A stretch of 64,000 nt of DNA, from assembly GCF_001601825.1 (NCBI RefSeq), contig NZ_LUJK01000001.1, positions 1 to 64,000 on the forward strand, written 5' to 3'. Shown here one piece after another: positions 27,897 through 36,346 of the stretch. Within the stretch, counting starts at the first letter, position 1. The number at the start of each line of letters is the position of its first letter. The notes under the pieces were generated by a model that was not told the DNA's origin, made no database searches, and saw only the letters and a list, made by a program, of their open reading frames with translations. This stretch comes from Limnobacter sp. CACIAM 66H1. Lineage in GTDB: Bacteria; Pseudomonadota; Gammaproteobacteria; Burkholderiales; Burkholderiaceae_B. The position numbers were made by a program, and so were the translations under genes.

Positions 27897-29159
27897 TTAT
27901 TGCCTCAGGTAGCTGGCTGCTTGGCGTTGCGCCAGTCGAATCAAATCGCCTTGCACAATCGATACATCAATCAGGTGAAGTCCCCAATTCGATCCGCCAA
28001 TGAATTCACCGGGATAGTCGTCCGCACGAGGGTCGTCCGGATCGGCCACGATACTCGCTTCAAGATAACTGACACCATTGGGCCCAACCTTGCATTGTCC
28101 TTTCACCTGCCCTGGCATGGAGTAGTAAGGGGTGGGAATGGTGAGATTGCTGATCGGATTCGCGTAGGGGCCGCCAGGCCCACGTGGAATCAGTAATAAA
28201 CGAAACACCGGTGGCTGCTGGCGAGGCACAATCGGAAACAAATCTGCGGGTCCGCCTGCCAGTGCTGCGGGGTTTGTGCAAAGCGCTTGTTGCCCTTCTT
28301 CAGCACTTAAACCAAAGCGCGGGTTTTCAAGTTGAGGGTCGCCAGCGCGGTAGGTGACATAGGCCACCACGCAGCCCAGTTGGTCGGCATCGCGACAAGC
28401 GGGTACCTTTTTAAACGATCCGCCCACATCGAGACCCTTGGGCACCAGTACATTGGTGCCAGGGATGTGCGCGGAAATGAAACGGCTCATCAACTCGGGC
28501 CGGGTTTCAATTTCTTCAGCAATCAGTCTGCGTAAAATGCCTGATCCCTGTGAGTGCCCCACCAATATAAAACCGCGTCCTTCACTTTGGTTGGCGATGT
28601 ATTCCTTGAACGCATCCAGTACATCGGCATAGGCCACTTCACCGGCATTCGGTGCAATGTCGATACCGCCCAGTGCACCCGTGAATGTGGTCAGGCCCAG
28701 CGCGGTCAATGTGCGCTGTCGGTAAACGGGTGCGAATTGCCTGCACACTTCGCCATAACGGCCAAACTGTAGAGCAGTGGTTTGTTGTTCTTGCAAATCG
28801 TCATTCAAATCTGAGTTGCCCATCAGGTCGATGCTGGTGGTTGGATAGACGTAGAAACAATCCACTTGGGGCGCTGTGGCAGGTGCGTAGCTGAGTGTGG
28901 TAGCAGAGGCATCGGCGGCCACTGCGGTGCTGTCAAAGTTGCCGTTACACACGTTGCTGGTCCCCATCAAGTCGGGGTGACACAACCAATTGCTGGTGCC
29001 GGTGTACAGGGTGCTCTGATAGCCCGGGAAAGGGTTGCTGGTATTGGCGGCACTTGCGCCCACGCGTGCGCTCGTGCTGCCTGTATTGCTTGAGTCGCTG
29101 CCGCAGGCTGACAACAGCAGTGATACTGTTACAACGCCGAACAAAAATTGATGAATCAC
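27897..29159 (-). CDS. DUF3089 alpha/beta-hydrolase lipoprotein
   Basis: 420 residues with a lipoprotein signal (lipobox LLSAC) and a lipase-like core: strand VDCFYVYPTTS, the nucleophile elbow GHSQGSGIL and later HxPG segments. DUF3089 proteins are serine hydrolases of unknown substrate. The start is a GTG at 29159 with GGAGAAG before it; it overlaps the ceramidase stop by four bases, so the two are translationally coupled and probably act on the same substrate class outside the inner membrane. Confidence 0.85.
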   Translation of the reverse strand: MIHQFLFGVVTVSLLLSACGSDSSNTGSTSARVGASAANTSNPFPGYQSTLYTGTSNWLCHPDLMGTSNVCNGNFDSTAVAADASATTLSYAPATAPQVDCFYVYPTTSIDLMGNSDLNDDLQEQQTTALQFGRYGEVCRQFAPVYRQRTLTALGLTTFTGALGGIDIAPNAGEVAYADVLDAFKEYIANQSEGRGFILVGHSQGSGILRRLIAEEIETRPELMSRFISAHIPGTNVLVPKGLDVGGSFKKVPACRDADQLGCVVAYVTYRAGDPQLENPRFGLSAEEGQQALCTNPAALAGGPADLFPIVPRQQPPVFRLLLIPRGPGGPYANPISNLTIPTPYYSMPGQVKGQCKVGPNGVSYLEASIVADPDDPRADDYPGEFIGGSNWGLHLIDVSIVQGDLIRLAQRQAASYLRQ

Positions 29160-31606
29160 AATCTTCTCCCGTCACCGCAGGTGGCCCCAGTGGCCGTGAC
29201 ATCAAATGCTTCGCTGACCCCTTCAAACTCCTCTGGCGTTCCAGCCGGCACCGCCACCCCACGGTGCTTGATTCGATATTTGCCCGCCGGCGTGTTGGCG
29301 GGAATTTTCCATTCCGCCAAGGCAGTGGATACAAAGCCGGGCAGGGGAACCGGGCTGAGGTAAGGTGTGGGCTCGAAGGGCTGCCAGCGGAAAATCAGTT
29401 CGGGTGAGCGGTCGTGTGTGAAACTTTCCCACTCACCTTTCGCATTCATTCGCTCCACTTCCACAATCGCCAAGCCGCGGGTTTTCATATTGCGCGGATG
29501 AGCGCTTTGAAATTGTGCCGTCACCGTGTTGCCGGCCGCCACCGTGGGTGTGGGTTGGGTCAATACATCGCCAAATGCGGCACTGGGGGCCTGGTCAAAG
29601 GGCACATAGGGTGGGCGGGGAATCGGGTTGCTGGTCACTGTGCGGGGTGGGCCGGCAGGTGGTTGGTTTTGCTGGGCCAATGACAGAGCCAGCCTGCGGC
29701 TTTCCTGTTGCACGGCGGCCAGCGTCCAGGGCCCAAATTGCGTGGAGGCGCCCTCATATTGCTGAATGGAATATTCTTCGCGCGTGGTCAGATAATTGAC
29801 AAAATCATTGCTCAGGCCACTGATGATCACTTGGTCAATGCCTTGTGGCTCCAACACTTCCAGCACGGTTTGACGAATGCGCCGTCCGGCCATGGTGGTA
29901 ATTTCCCAAGGCAAGCCCAACACTGCCACATTGCCAATGGTGAACAACTGAAATGGCAGCACATTGTTACTGAAGTTCAGGGGCGGGCCGAGTACAAACA
30001 GCACAGGTTTTTCAGCCTGACAGCTTAAGCTGGTGCCCGCCGGTATGGCGTCAAAGGGCAGGTCGTTCAAATTGCACAGCACGGCAGTCGCCAATACTTC
30101 CGGTGGCAGTTTGCCTGCGGCCAGCGCAGCCAGGTCGCGGGTGAGGCGGGCCGGGTCGGTGCGGCCGTTGCAGCTTGCACCTTCCACTGTGGGTCCGGGG
30201 CCGTCTTCAGCGCCTGCTCCAAACGACACGCCCATGGCGGCGGTGCAGGTTTTTTTCACGGCGCTGTTCAGCGATTCAGGGTGGCGCAGTGAATTCAGCA
30301 CCACGGGGTCTGTAATTTCCACTTCGTCCATCTTCACGTGAAATTGTGCGAAGTTCACGCCACCACGCACCATCTGGTTGGCGTCACGATACAAGGTGAG
30401 CGCGCGTGCCAGTTGCTTGCTGCCGTTGATTTCCACAGCCTTCAATTCGTCGGTGGAACCACCACGTTCTTCAAATGGTTTGTCTTTGAAGAATATATTC
30501 GGACTGCTGTCACCTTCATCGGTTTGCGCAAATGCAGCCACGAATGTGTCTTTCCCCGCAGGTGCTTCGTATTGCGTGCCCATGAGTTTTTCAAAGGCCA
30601 ATGCAGCCCAACCTTTGTTGTCTGAGGAAATCAATGGATTGGTGTTCCCTGTGGTGGTGGGGTGCACACCAAACCAGTTGATTTGTCCGATGGGTGTGCC
30701 ATCGGCACGACGCAATTTAAGCAGCGCCATTTCCTTGTTCACATTCTGGCTTTCACCGCGCTGGTTCAAATACTGGTTGCGTTCTTCTTGCGGGTTTTGA
30801 TCGTAGGCAATCGCAGAGCGATTCACATTGGCATTCAACAGTTCACCATTGTTGACCAACAGGCGACCCGGTTCCGGGTTGGCCTGCAGGTTGGCATGTG
30901 CGCGTCGAATGGCCTCCACAATGCCGTCGACAATGAAGTTGTAAACCTCTTCGTCATGCCCTAAACGGAACGCATTGAACGCAGTGAAGTGCGCATAGCC
31001 ACCGGGCCCGGCGTGGGTGTGGGTGGCGTTCAGCATGATGTTCTGTTCGTTGTAGAACGGCGCCAATTGGGCATCTGCTGCCACCTTGTTCAAAACCCCT
31101 TGGCGCACAGCATGGAAAATCATGCCGAGGTCGTTGACCACATACACCACGCGATTGCCGTTGCAAGGCGAGCCGATCACATAAGCCCGGGAAAACTGCC
31201 GGGTGTGCAGGCCAAGGCTGGCGTGGGTGGGGCTCTCATAACCCATCATCACGGACCCCGCCGCGGGACCTGTGATGTCGACAATGCCCGTGCCCATGGT
31301 AAAAGCGGTGTTGTTTTTGCAAGCGCCACTGTTCAAACCTGTGCTGGGTTGAACATTGCGGTTCGGCTTGCTGGCTGGCGAAATGGAAGGGCTGTCTTGC
31401 CCCTCACCGATCAACAAGTTGGGGTCAGTCAGCGCACATTGCAAACCCGCGGTGTCGACAAACTCATTGTTGCCGGGGTTTTCATTGGGGTTGGTACGAC
31501 CATCGGTTTGGGCCAGATCGCTGCTTTCGCCCAGGCAGCCTGTCAAAGTGGCTGCAGCCAGCAAAACTGCGACAGCGCGTGTTGTGCGATACAAATGGAT
31601 GTTCAT
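29156..31606 (-). CDS. Neutral/alkaline ceramidase lipoprotein
   Basis: Hydrolyses the amide bond of ceramide to sphingosine and a fatty acid. The 816 residues carry a lipoprotein signal (LTGC) and a linker, then the NEUT/ALK ceramidase domain: GTGIVDITGPAAG start, zinc histidines in NATHTHAGPGGYAHF and NWFGVHPTT, and the nucleophile serine in DEGDSSPNIF, equivalent to GDVSPN of the Pseudomonas enzyme. The C-terminal third is the Ig-like beta domain (FQSAHPRNMKTRG). Bacteria of this kind usually lack sphingolipids, so the substrate is probably from eukaryotes or other bacteria. Confidence 0.88.
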   Translation of the reverse strand: MNIHLYRTTRAVAVLLAAATLTGCLGESSDLAQTDGRTNPNENPGNNEFVDTAGLQCALTDPNLLIGEGQDSPSISPASKPNRNVQPSTGLNSGACKNNTAFTMGTGIVDITGPAAGSVMMGYESPTHASLGLHTRQFSRAYVIGSPCNGNRVVYVVNDLGMIFHAVRQGVLNKVAADAQLAPFYNEQNIMLNATHTHAGPGGYAHFTAFNAFRLGHDEEVYNFIVDGIVEAIRRAHANLQANPEPGRLLVNNGELLNANVNRSAIAYDQNPQEERNQYLNQRGESQNVNKEMALLKLRRADGTPIGQINWFGVHPTTTGNTNPLISSDNKGWAALAFEKLMGTQYEAPAGKDTFVAAFAQTDEGDSSPNIFFKDKPFEERGGSTDELKAVEINGSKQLARALTLYRDANQMVRGGVNFAQFHVKMDEVEITDPVVLNSLRHPESLNSAVKKTCTAAMGVSFGAGAEDGPGPTVEGASCNGRTDPARLTRDLAALAAGKLPPEVLATAVLCNLNDLPFDAIPAGTSLSCQAEKPVLFVLGPPLNFSNNVLPFQLFTIGNVAVLGLPWEITTMAGRRIRQTVLEVLEPQGIDQVIISGLSNDFVNYLTTREEYSIQQYEGASTQFGPWTLAAVQQESRRLALSLAQQNQPPAGPPRTVTSNPIPRPPYVPFDQAPSAAFGDVLTQPTPTVAAGNTVTAQFQSAHPRNMKTRGLAIVEVERMNAKGEWESFTHDRSPELIFRWQPFEPTPYLSPVPLPGFVSTALAEWKIPANTPAGKYRIKHRGVAVPAGTPEEFEGVSEAFDVTATGATCGDGRRL

Positions 31607-31762
31607 TGTGAATACTTGTTGTGTGGGTGTCTCCTTTGATTCTTACTGCAGTGGGCCCTGCGCAGATTCAGGCGCCTGCCGATAGAAAGTGCCAATGTCG
31701 TGTAACCGACACTAGTCACTTTTGAATCCAATTTGGAAGTGTGGAAGTAAGAATGGAGAAAC

Positions 31763-31783
31763 CATAATCATCATTATAATTTC
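31763..31783. promoter_or_regulatory. Possible Fur box before the di-haem DUF1111 gene
   Basis: The stretch CATAATCATCATTATAATTT resembles overlapping Fur hexamers (reverse strand ATTATAATGATGATTATG). It ends only five bases before the start codon of the next gene, so bound Fur would block initiation directly. It is less exact than the other Fur boxes in the window. Confidence 0.4.
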
Positions 31784-31788
31784 GAGAC

Positions 31789-33096
31789 ATGATCAAGAGT
31801 TCACGCCATGTGGCGGCCTTCGCAGCCATCGGTCTGATGTTGGGCGCCTGTACTTCAGAAGACAATTCAATCAATACCAACTCCCCGAACAATTCGATAC
31901 GGGCTGCCGAGCAAACGCGAGCTGAAACACGCGACCTTGAACTGCACGACTGGTCGGCCCCAATTGATGGTTTGACACCCACACAACTGGCCCGTTTTGA
32001 GCAGGGCAAAGCCATGTTTGAAAAGGTGTTCACGCCCAGCAATGGTTTGGGTGCCGTATTCAATGCGCAAAGCTGTGTGGAATGTCATGGTCAGCCTGCT
32101 GTGGGTGGTACCGACCCCACCAAAACCATTCAGCGTTTCACCACATTACTGGCACCGCATTTTGCCGTGGGGTTGGTGACGCAGGCCGATGGTGCGCCCC
32201 ATGTTCATGCGCGTTCTGTGGCCACGGAATTTCCGGATGAAGTACCCGGCTGTGTGTTGGGTGGTGAGTTGGTGCCTCCCCATGCCATGGCCAGCACCAC
32301 TCGGGTTACGCCTCATCTGTTCGGCATTGGATTGCTGGAGAATATTCCTGACAGCACCTTGATTGAAAATGGTTTGGCCAGTGAGCAGGCGAACCCGGAG
32401 GTAAGTGGTCGACCTGGTGTGATGTTTCCAGGAGGGGTGAACGACTTGAATGCCGCAGACCAATTGGTGGGCCGTTTGGGAGCACGCGGTTTTGTGGCCG
32501 ATGTGCAATCATTCACGCAGGGAGCATTTTCAACTGAACTGGGCATTGCCACTTTCCACCCCTTGTTTGCAGCACCGGTACGGCCCAAGGGCAACCTGGC
32601 AACAGCAGATTGCACACCTTTTGTGGGCGAGGCAGTCAGCCTTGCTGAAACACAGGCCACGGCAGATTTCCAACGCTGGCTGGCGCCACCGCCAAGGCCG
32701 CAACTGACGGGCATTGCTTTGCGAGGACAGCAGTTATTCAACGACATTCAATGCAGCAGTTGCCACACACCCATGATGAAAACATCGCCCATGGCACCCG
32801 CGCCCTTGAACGACCGGGAGGTATGGCTTTATTCCGATTTGTTGCTGCATGACATGGGGCCGGCTTTGGCTGACAACGCACCCGAAGGTCTGGGGCTACC
32901 CACTGAGTGGAAGACAGCACCGCTGTGGGGTGTTGGCCAAACCAGCAAACCCCTGTTGCACGATGGTCGCGCAGGCAGGGATTTCAGGAAAGCGATTGAT
33001 TTTCACGGTGGTGAGGCCGAGGGGGCAAAACGCCGCTTTCAGGATTTAAACCCTGCGGACCAAGCGGCGTTGATTGCGTTCCTGGAAAAGCTCTAA
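31789..33096 (+). CDS. Di-haem c-type oxidoreductase (DUF1111/DHOR), lipoprotein
   Basis: 435 residues with a lipoprotein signal (lipobox MLGAC) and two c-haem motifs, CVECH near residue 99 and CSSCH near 324, in the DUF1111 'thiol oxidoreductase' arrangement; related to di-haem peroxidases but without proven activity. Members often accompany iron-acquisition lipoproteins such as imelysins, which fits the possible Fur box, though no imelysin is present here. The ribosome site before the ATG is weak. Confidence 0.82.
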   Translation: MIKSSRHVAAFAAIGLMLGACTSEDNSINTNSPNNSIRAAEQTRAETRDLELHDWSAPIDGLTPTQLARFEQGKAMFEKVFTPSNGLGAVFNAQSCVECHGQPAVGGTDPTKTIQRFTTLLAPHFAVGLVTQADGAPHVHARSVATEFPDEVPGCVLGGELVPPHAMASTTRVTPHLFGIGLLENIPDSTLIENGLASEQANPEVSGRPGVMFPGGVNDLNAADQLVGRLGARGFVADVQSFTQGAFSTELGIATFHPLFAAPVRPKGNLATADCTPFVGEAVSLAETQATADFQRWLAPPPRPQLTGIALRGQQLFNDIQCSSCHTPMMKTSPMAPAPLNDREVWLYSDLLLHDMGPALADNAPEGLGLPTEWKTAPLWGVGQTSKPLLHDGRAGRDFRKAIDFHGGEAEGAKRRFQDLNPADQAALIAFLEKL

Positions 33097-33102
33097 GGCC
33101 TT

Positions 33103-33705
33103 TTAGAATTTGTTGTTGACCAACACTTCATTCAGGGTGAGCTGACCGGGTTTTGGCCAAGGCGCTTTGGTTCCTTTGCCGATCGCTACCATAGGGCCCA
33201 TGACATGGTCGGCTGGCAAGTTGATCAACTTGGCCACTGCTTCGATGTCGAAGCCGATCATGGGGCAGGAGTCCAGGCCAATCCCTTTGGCAGCAAGCAT
33301 CAAGGTTTGCATGGCCATACCGATGGATCGCTGAGCTTCGTCGCGCTGCAGCCACTCGCGGCCATCGTGGAAAGGCCCCATCCAGCCGACCAGCAGGTCG
33401 GCTACTTCTTTGGGAGCTTGCTCCCAATAACGGGCGGGGTTCTTCTGCCAAGCCTTGGTGTCTGCGGTCATGATGACCAGCAAAGACGCATCCGTGATTT
33501 GAGCCTGATCATTGCCCAGTTTGCGCATTTCAGCGCGCAAGGCTTTATCGCGCACTACCACAAAACGCCAATGCTGAATGTTGAAACTGGTCGGTGCCTG
33601 AATGGCGGCCTCGAACAGTTTCTTTTCGTCGTTTTCAGAGACGATGTGCTCGGGATCGAATGCCTTGATGGCTCGGCGTTGATAAATTGCGTCAAATAAT
33701 TCCAT
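33103..33705 (-). CDS. Nitroreductase family protein
   Basis: 200-residue FMN-dependent oxidoreductase. The N-terminal RRAIKAFDPEH and PTSFNIQHWRFVVV segments form the FMN phosphate and isoalloxazine site; MIGFDIEAVAKLINLP is the typical C-terminal part. The physiological substrate cannot be inferred. AAGGAG precedes the ATG. It converges with the di-haem gene, with only six bases between the stops, and is followed upstream by a terminator that closes the catalase-like gene. Confidence 0.88.
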   Translation of the reverse strand: MELFDAIYQRRAIKAFDPEHIVSENDEKKLFEAAIQAPTSFNIQHWRFVVVRDKALRAEMRKLGNDQAQITDASLLVIMTADTKAWQKNPARYWEQAPKEVADLLVGWMGPFHDGREWLQRDEAQRSIGMAMQTLMLAAKGIGLDSCPMIGFDIEAVAKLINLPADHVMGPMVAIGKGTKAPWPKPGQLTLNEVLVNNKF

Positions 33706-33739
33706 GTACTGCTCCTTGTGTACTGCTGGCGAACTGCAT

Positions 33740-33773
33740 AAAAAAAGCCGGAACCCTGGAGGGGGAACCGGCC
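33740..33773 (-). terminator. Rho-independent terminator after the catalase-related gene
   Basis: On the minus strand GCCGGTTCCCCC pairs imperfectly with GGGTTCCGGC and is followed by six or seven T. It sits 31 bases past the stop of the catalase-related gene. Confidence 0.75.
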
Positions 33774-33804
33774 AATAGTGTACAGGCTAAAAGGGGAACG
33801 TCGT

Positions 33805-34806
33805 TTATTTGGCCAAACGACGCGCCTGTGACACTGCGTAGCTTCCTGCCCGTGCTGCAAGCAAAGGATCGTCCGATCCTTCAATGCCGGTAGGCAATAC
33901 CAGCGGGTTGAAATTGATGCCATCGCAAGTTGATTTGTCAGTCACTGCCGTCACTTTCAAACGACCCGCCACCACCTTCTTGCGGTCATCGGGCCATGCC
34001 ACTGTGGCATTGTCAGTGGGGTCACCAGGCTGCGCCAATTGCAGCACCATGTCGAATTCCACTGGAATTTGTGCAACGCGACCTTTCAACTCGTCTTCCA
34101 GAAACACCTTCGCATAAGTAGCCAATTTGTCATCAGGAATGAACTCTTGGCCGGTTACGGGCACAAACATCCACTTTGCAAACTGGGTTTTTCCAGCGGC
34201 GTTGGTGAATTTGAATGCGTTGGTACTCCAATAATTTACAGCAGCATAGCTTGCGGGTACGCCGGTTTTGGCAACCCATTCCATTTGGGGTTTGAAGTCA
34301 GGGTACTTGGCTGCGGCGGCCGCGATTTTTGCGGGGTCCGGTTTTTTGGTGGCTGGGTCAGGTTTTCGTGCTTCCAGGAATGCCAGGAATGCATCGGGTG
34401 TCGCGGCGGTGAAGAAGGGGGCTGAAATGTTGGCCATTAGCCATTGTTCACCATTGGGCAGATCGAATTGGGCAGCCAAGCCACGCACGCCCTTGCCGTT
34501 TTCGGGTGCATTTGGATTGCCACCGCCCACCGAGAAGCGCAGGGTGACAGGTACTGGTTTACCAGAGAAAGCGGAGGCCTTGGAAATGGCGGAAGCAGCC
34601 TTGTTGCCAACGAATTCACCTGCTGCGCATACGCCTCGGGCACCCGATCGGCGGAAACCTGCGTGGGTGCCAAATACACCCTCGAGACCGTCTACCAGGT
34701 TCACCGCATTGGCCGGCTCGCTGGGGATTGGAGTTTGCGCTACCGCTGCCTGTGTACCAATTGCGGCCAGTGCCGCAACAACTGCCATACCGATTGCTGT
34801 TCTCAT
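33805..34806 (-). CDS. Periplasmic catalase-related peroxidase (SrpA-like)
   Basis: A shortened haem catalase fold of 333 residues, exported (signal peptide ending GTQAAVAQ). Family marks are the distal histidine in VFGTHAGFRRSGARG, VTLRFSVGGGNPNAP and the proximal segment with the haem tyrosine near the C-terminus less clear than in true catalases. Members act mainly as peroxidases. I choose the ATG at 34806, with AAGGA eight bases before it, because the signal peptide then has normal length; upstream TTG and ATG codons are in frame. Confidence 0.85.
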   Translation of the reverse strand: MRTAIGMAVVAALAAIGTQAAVAQTPIPSEPANAVNLVDGLEGVFGTHAGFRRSGARGVCAAGEFVGNKAASAISKASAFSGKPVPVTLRFSVGGGNPNAPENGKGVRGLAAQFDLPNGEQWLMANISAPFFTAATPDAFLAFLEARKPDPATKKPDPAKIAAAAAKYPDFKPQMEWVAKTGVPASYAAVNYWSTNAFKFTNAAGKTQFAKWMFVPVTGQEFIPDDKLATYAKVFLEDELKGRVAQIPVEFDMVLQLAQPGDPTDNATVAWPDDRKKVVAGRLKVTAVTDKSTCDGINFNPLVLPTGIEGSDDPLLAARAGSYAVSQARRLAK

Positions 34807-34845
34807 TTCCTGCATCCTTCTTTTGATGGTCATCAATCTCGCAAC

Positions 34846-34865
34846 CCACCCGGTTGGTCGGGTGG
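34846..34865 (-). promoter_or_regulatory. Inverted repeat before the catalase-related gene
   Basis: CCACCCG and CGGGTGG form a perfect 7-bp inverted repeat around GTTGGT, about 40 bases before the chosen start. It could be a leader hairpin or an operator; no regulator is adjacent. Confidence 0.35.
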
Positions 34866-34951
34866 TCTAGGCTATAGATCGTCGATGCAGGTAAAAAGTT
34901 ACAGCGTCACGAAAAAATAATGTAACGCTGACTTGCGGCAGGTGCGCAGTT

Positions 34952-36169
34952 CTAGGTGTTGGTAGGAAGCAGATTCTTGATTACCGACTCAGCCACACGC
35001 TGGTTCATGTAGCGGGGCACTGCGTAGGTGAACCGCGCCTCCGCAATCGCAGACTTGGCCACTGCTGGAATATCGGCCGCTTTCAGCGCTGCCAATTGGG
35101 TCGGGATTCCGAATTTTGCATTCATCTCGCGAATACGGGCGATGAAGGCGCGGGCCAGGTGCACATCGTCTGCCCCTTTGTCGCCGATGCCACATGCGCG
35201 AGCCAGGATGGCCAGGCGGTCGGCGCAGTTGGGCAATGAATAGTCCAGCACATGGGGCATTACAATCGCGTTGGCCAAGCCATGGGGCGTGTGGTAGAGA
35301 GCGCCAAACTTGTGGGCAATGCCATGCACATAACCCACTCCGGCTTGTGTGAAAGCAATGCCAGCCAGGTGCGATGCCCGTGCCATTTTCTGGCGGGCTT
35401 CGAGGTTGTTGCCATCGGCCACAGCCGTTTCCAGATATTTCATGATGAGTTGAGTGGCTTCCAGTGCCTTCTCGTCGGTTTTTTTCATGGCGTTTCGCGA
35501 CACAAAGGCTTCAACCGCATGTGTCAGTGCATCCATGCCGGTGGCTGAAGTGATGTGTGCAGGCAAGCCTGTCATCAGTGATCCATCCAATGCCGCGGCG
35601 GTGGGCAACAAGCGAATGTCCATGGCGGCTACTTTGCGTTTGTTTTCTGTGTCGCTGACCACTGCCGCAATGGTGACTTCTGCACCGGTACCCGCAGTAG
35701 TCGGCACAGCGAACAGGGGAATCATGCCTTTGTGCACCCGCAGCAAACCGGTCAGTTTCAACACGGGCTTGTTGTTCTTGGCGCGTGCACCAATCATTTT
35801 GGCGGCATCAATCGGGCTTCCACCACCCACGGCCAGAATGGCCTGACAGCCGTTTTCCATCAACATGCGGTAACCGGCTTCGATTTGCTCCACAGTGGGG
35901 TTGGGTTCAACACCGTCGTACACCACGTATTTCACGCCCTGGGTATCAAGCTCGGCTTTCATTTTGTCCAGCACGCCCAGTTTCACCAGTACCGCGTCTG
36001 TGACCACCAACACATTGCGGTGCCCTGCATCGGCCATGTGTCGAATCAAATCAAGCGAGGAGCCAGTCCCTTCGAACATGCGGGGCCATTTGAAGGGCAT
36101 TAGGGCAGTGACCACTTTGAAAATGGCCATGTAAATGCGAAGCGCGAACACTTCCAGTGCATGCAACAT
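34952..36169 (-). CDS. Iron-containing alcohol dehydrogenase
   Basis: 405-residue type III NAD(P)-dependent dehydrogenase. The nucleotide motif GGGSPIDAAK and the metal region with DALTHAVEAFVS and the HGIAHKFGALYHTPHGLANA histidines are intact. AGGAG precedes the ATG at 36169. It is divergent from the PQQ-receptor-like gene and near a PQQ alcohol dehydrogenase; exa-type alcohol loci of pseudomonads also include an iron ADH (ErcA), so a catabolic or signalling role in alcohol use is plausible. It shares the intergenic region holding motif site A. Confidence 0.9.
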   Translation of the reverse strand: MLHALEVFALRIYMAIFKVVTALMPFKWPRMFEGTGSSLDLIRHMADAGHRNVLVVTDAVLVKLGVLDKMKAELDTQGVKYVVYDGVEPNPTVEQIEAGYRMLMENGCQAILAVGGGSPIDAAKMIGARAKNNKPVLKLTGLLRVHKGMIPLFAVPTTAGTGAEVTIAAVVSDTENKRKVAAMDIRLLPTAAALDGSLMTGLPAHITSATGMDALTHAVEAFVSRNAMKKTDEKALEATQLIMKYLETAVADGNNLEARQKMARASHLAGIAFTQAGVGYVHGIAHKFGALYHTPHGLANAIVMPHVLDYSLPNCADRLAILARACGIGDKGADDVHLARAFIARIREMNAKFGIPTQLAALKAADIPAVAKSAIAEARFTYAVPRYMNQRVAESVIKNLLPTNT

Positions 36170-36246
36170 GCGGGTGTCTCCTAACTTTTATTGTGGGGTT
36201 AACAGTTGTTACTATGATTGTACAAAGAGTAGGCGGTGTAGAGGCA

Positions 36247-36269
36247 GAGGAAATATTCCACTTTTCTTG
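36247..36269 (+). promoter_or_regulatory. Alcohol-locus motif, site A
   Basis: GGAAATATTCC at 36249-36259 followed after two bases by TTTTCTTG. The same layout occurs before the PhaC-like gene (site C) and, less exactly, before exaA (site B). It lies 78 bases before the receptor start and also upstream of the divergent iron alcohol dehydrogenase. Probable binding site of the NarL-type regulator of this locus. Confidence 0.55.
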
Positions 36270-36346
36270 ACGATCGGGAAAATTTCACGAGCCGTTTCCG
36301 TCAAGCTTGCCGCACTGTTCACTACAACATTTCAGAGACACCGTTC

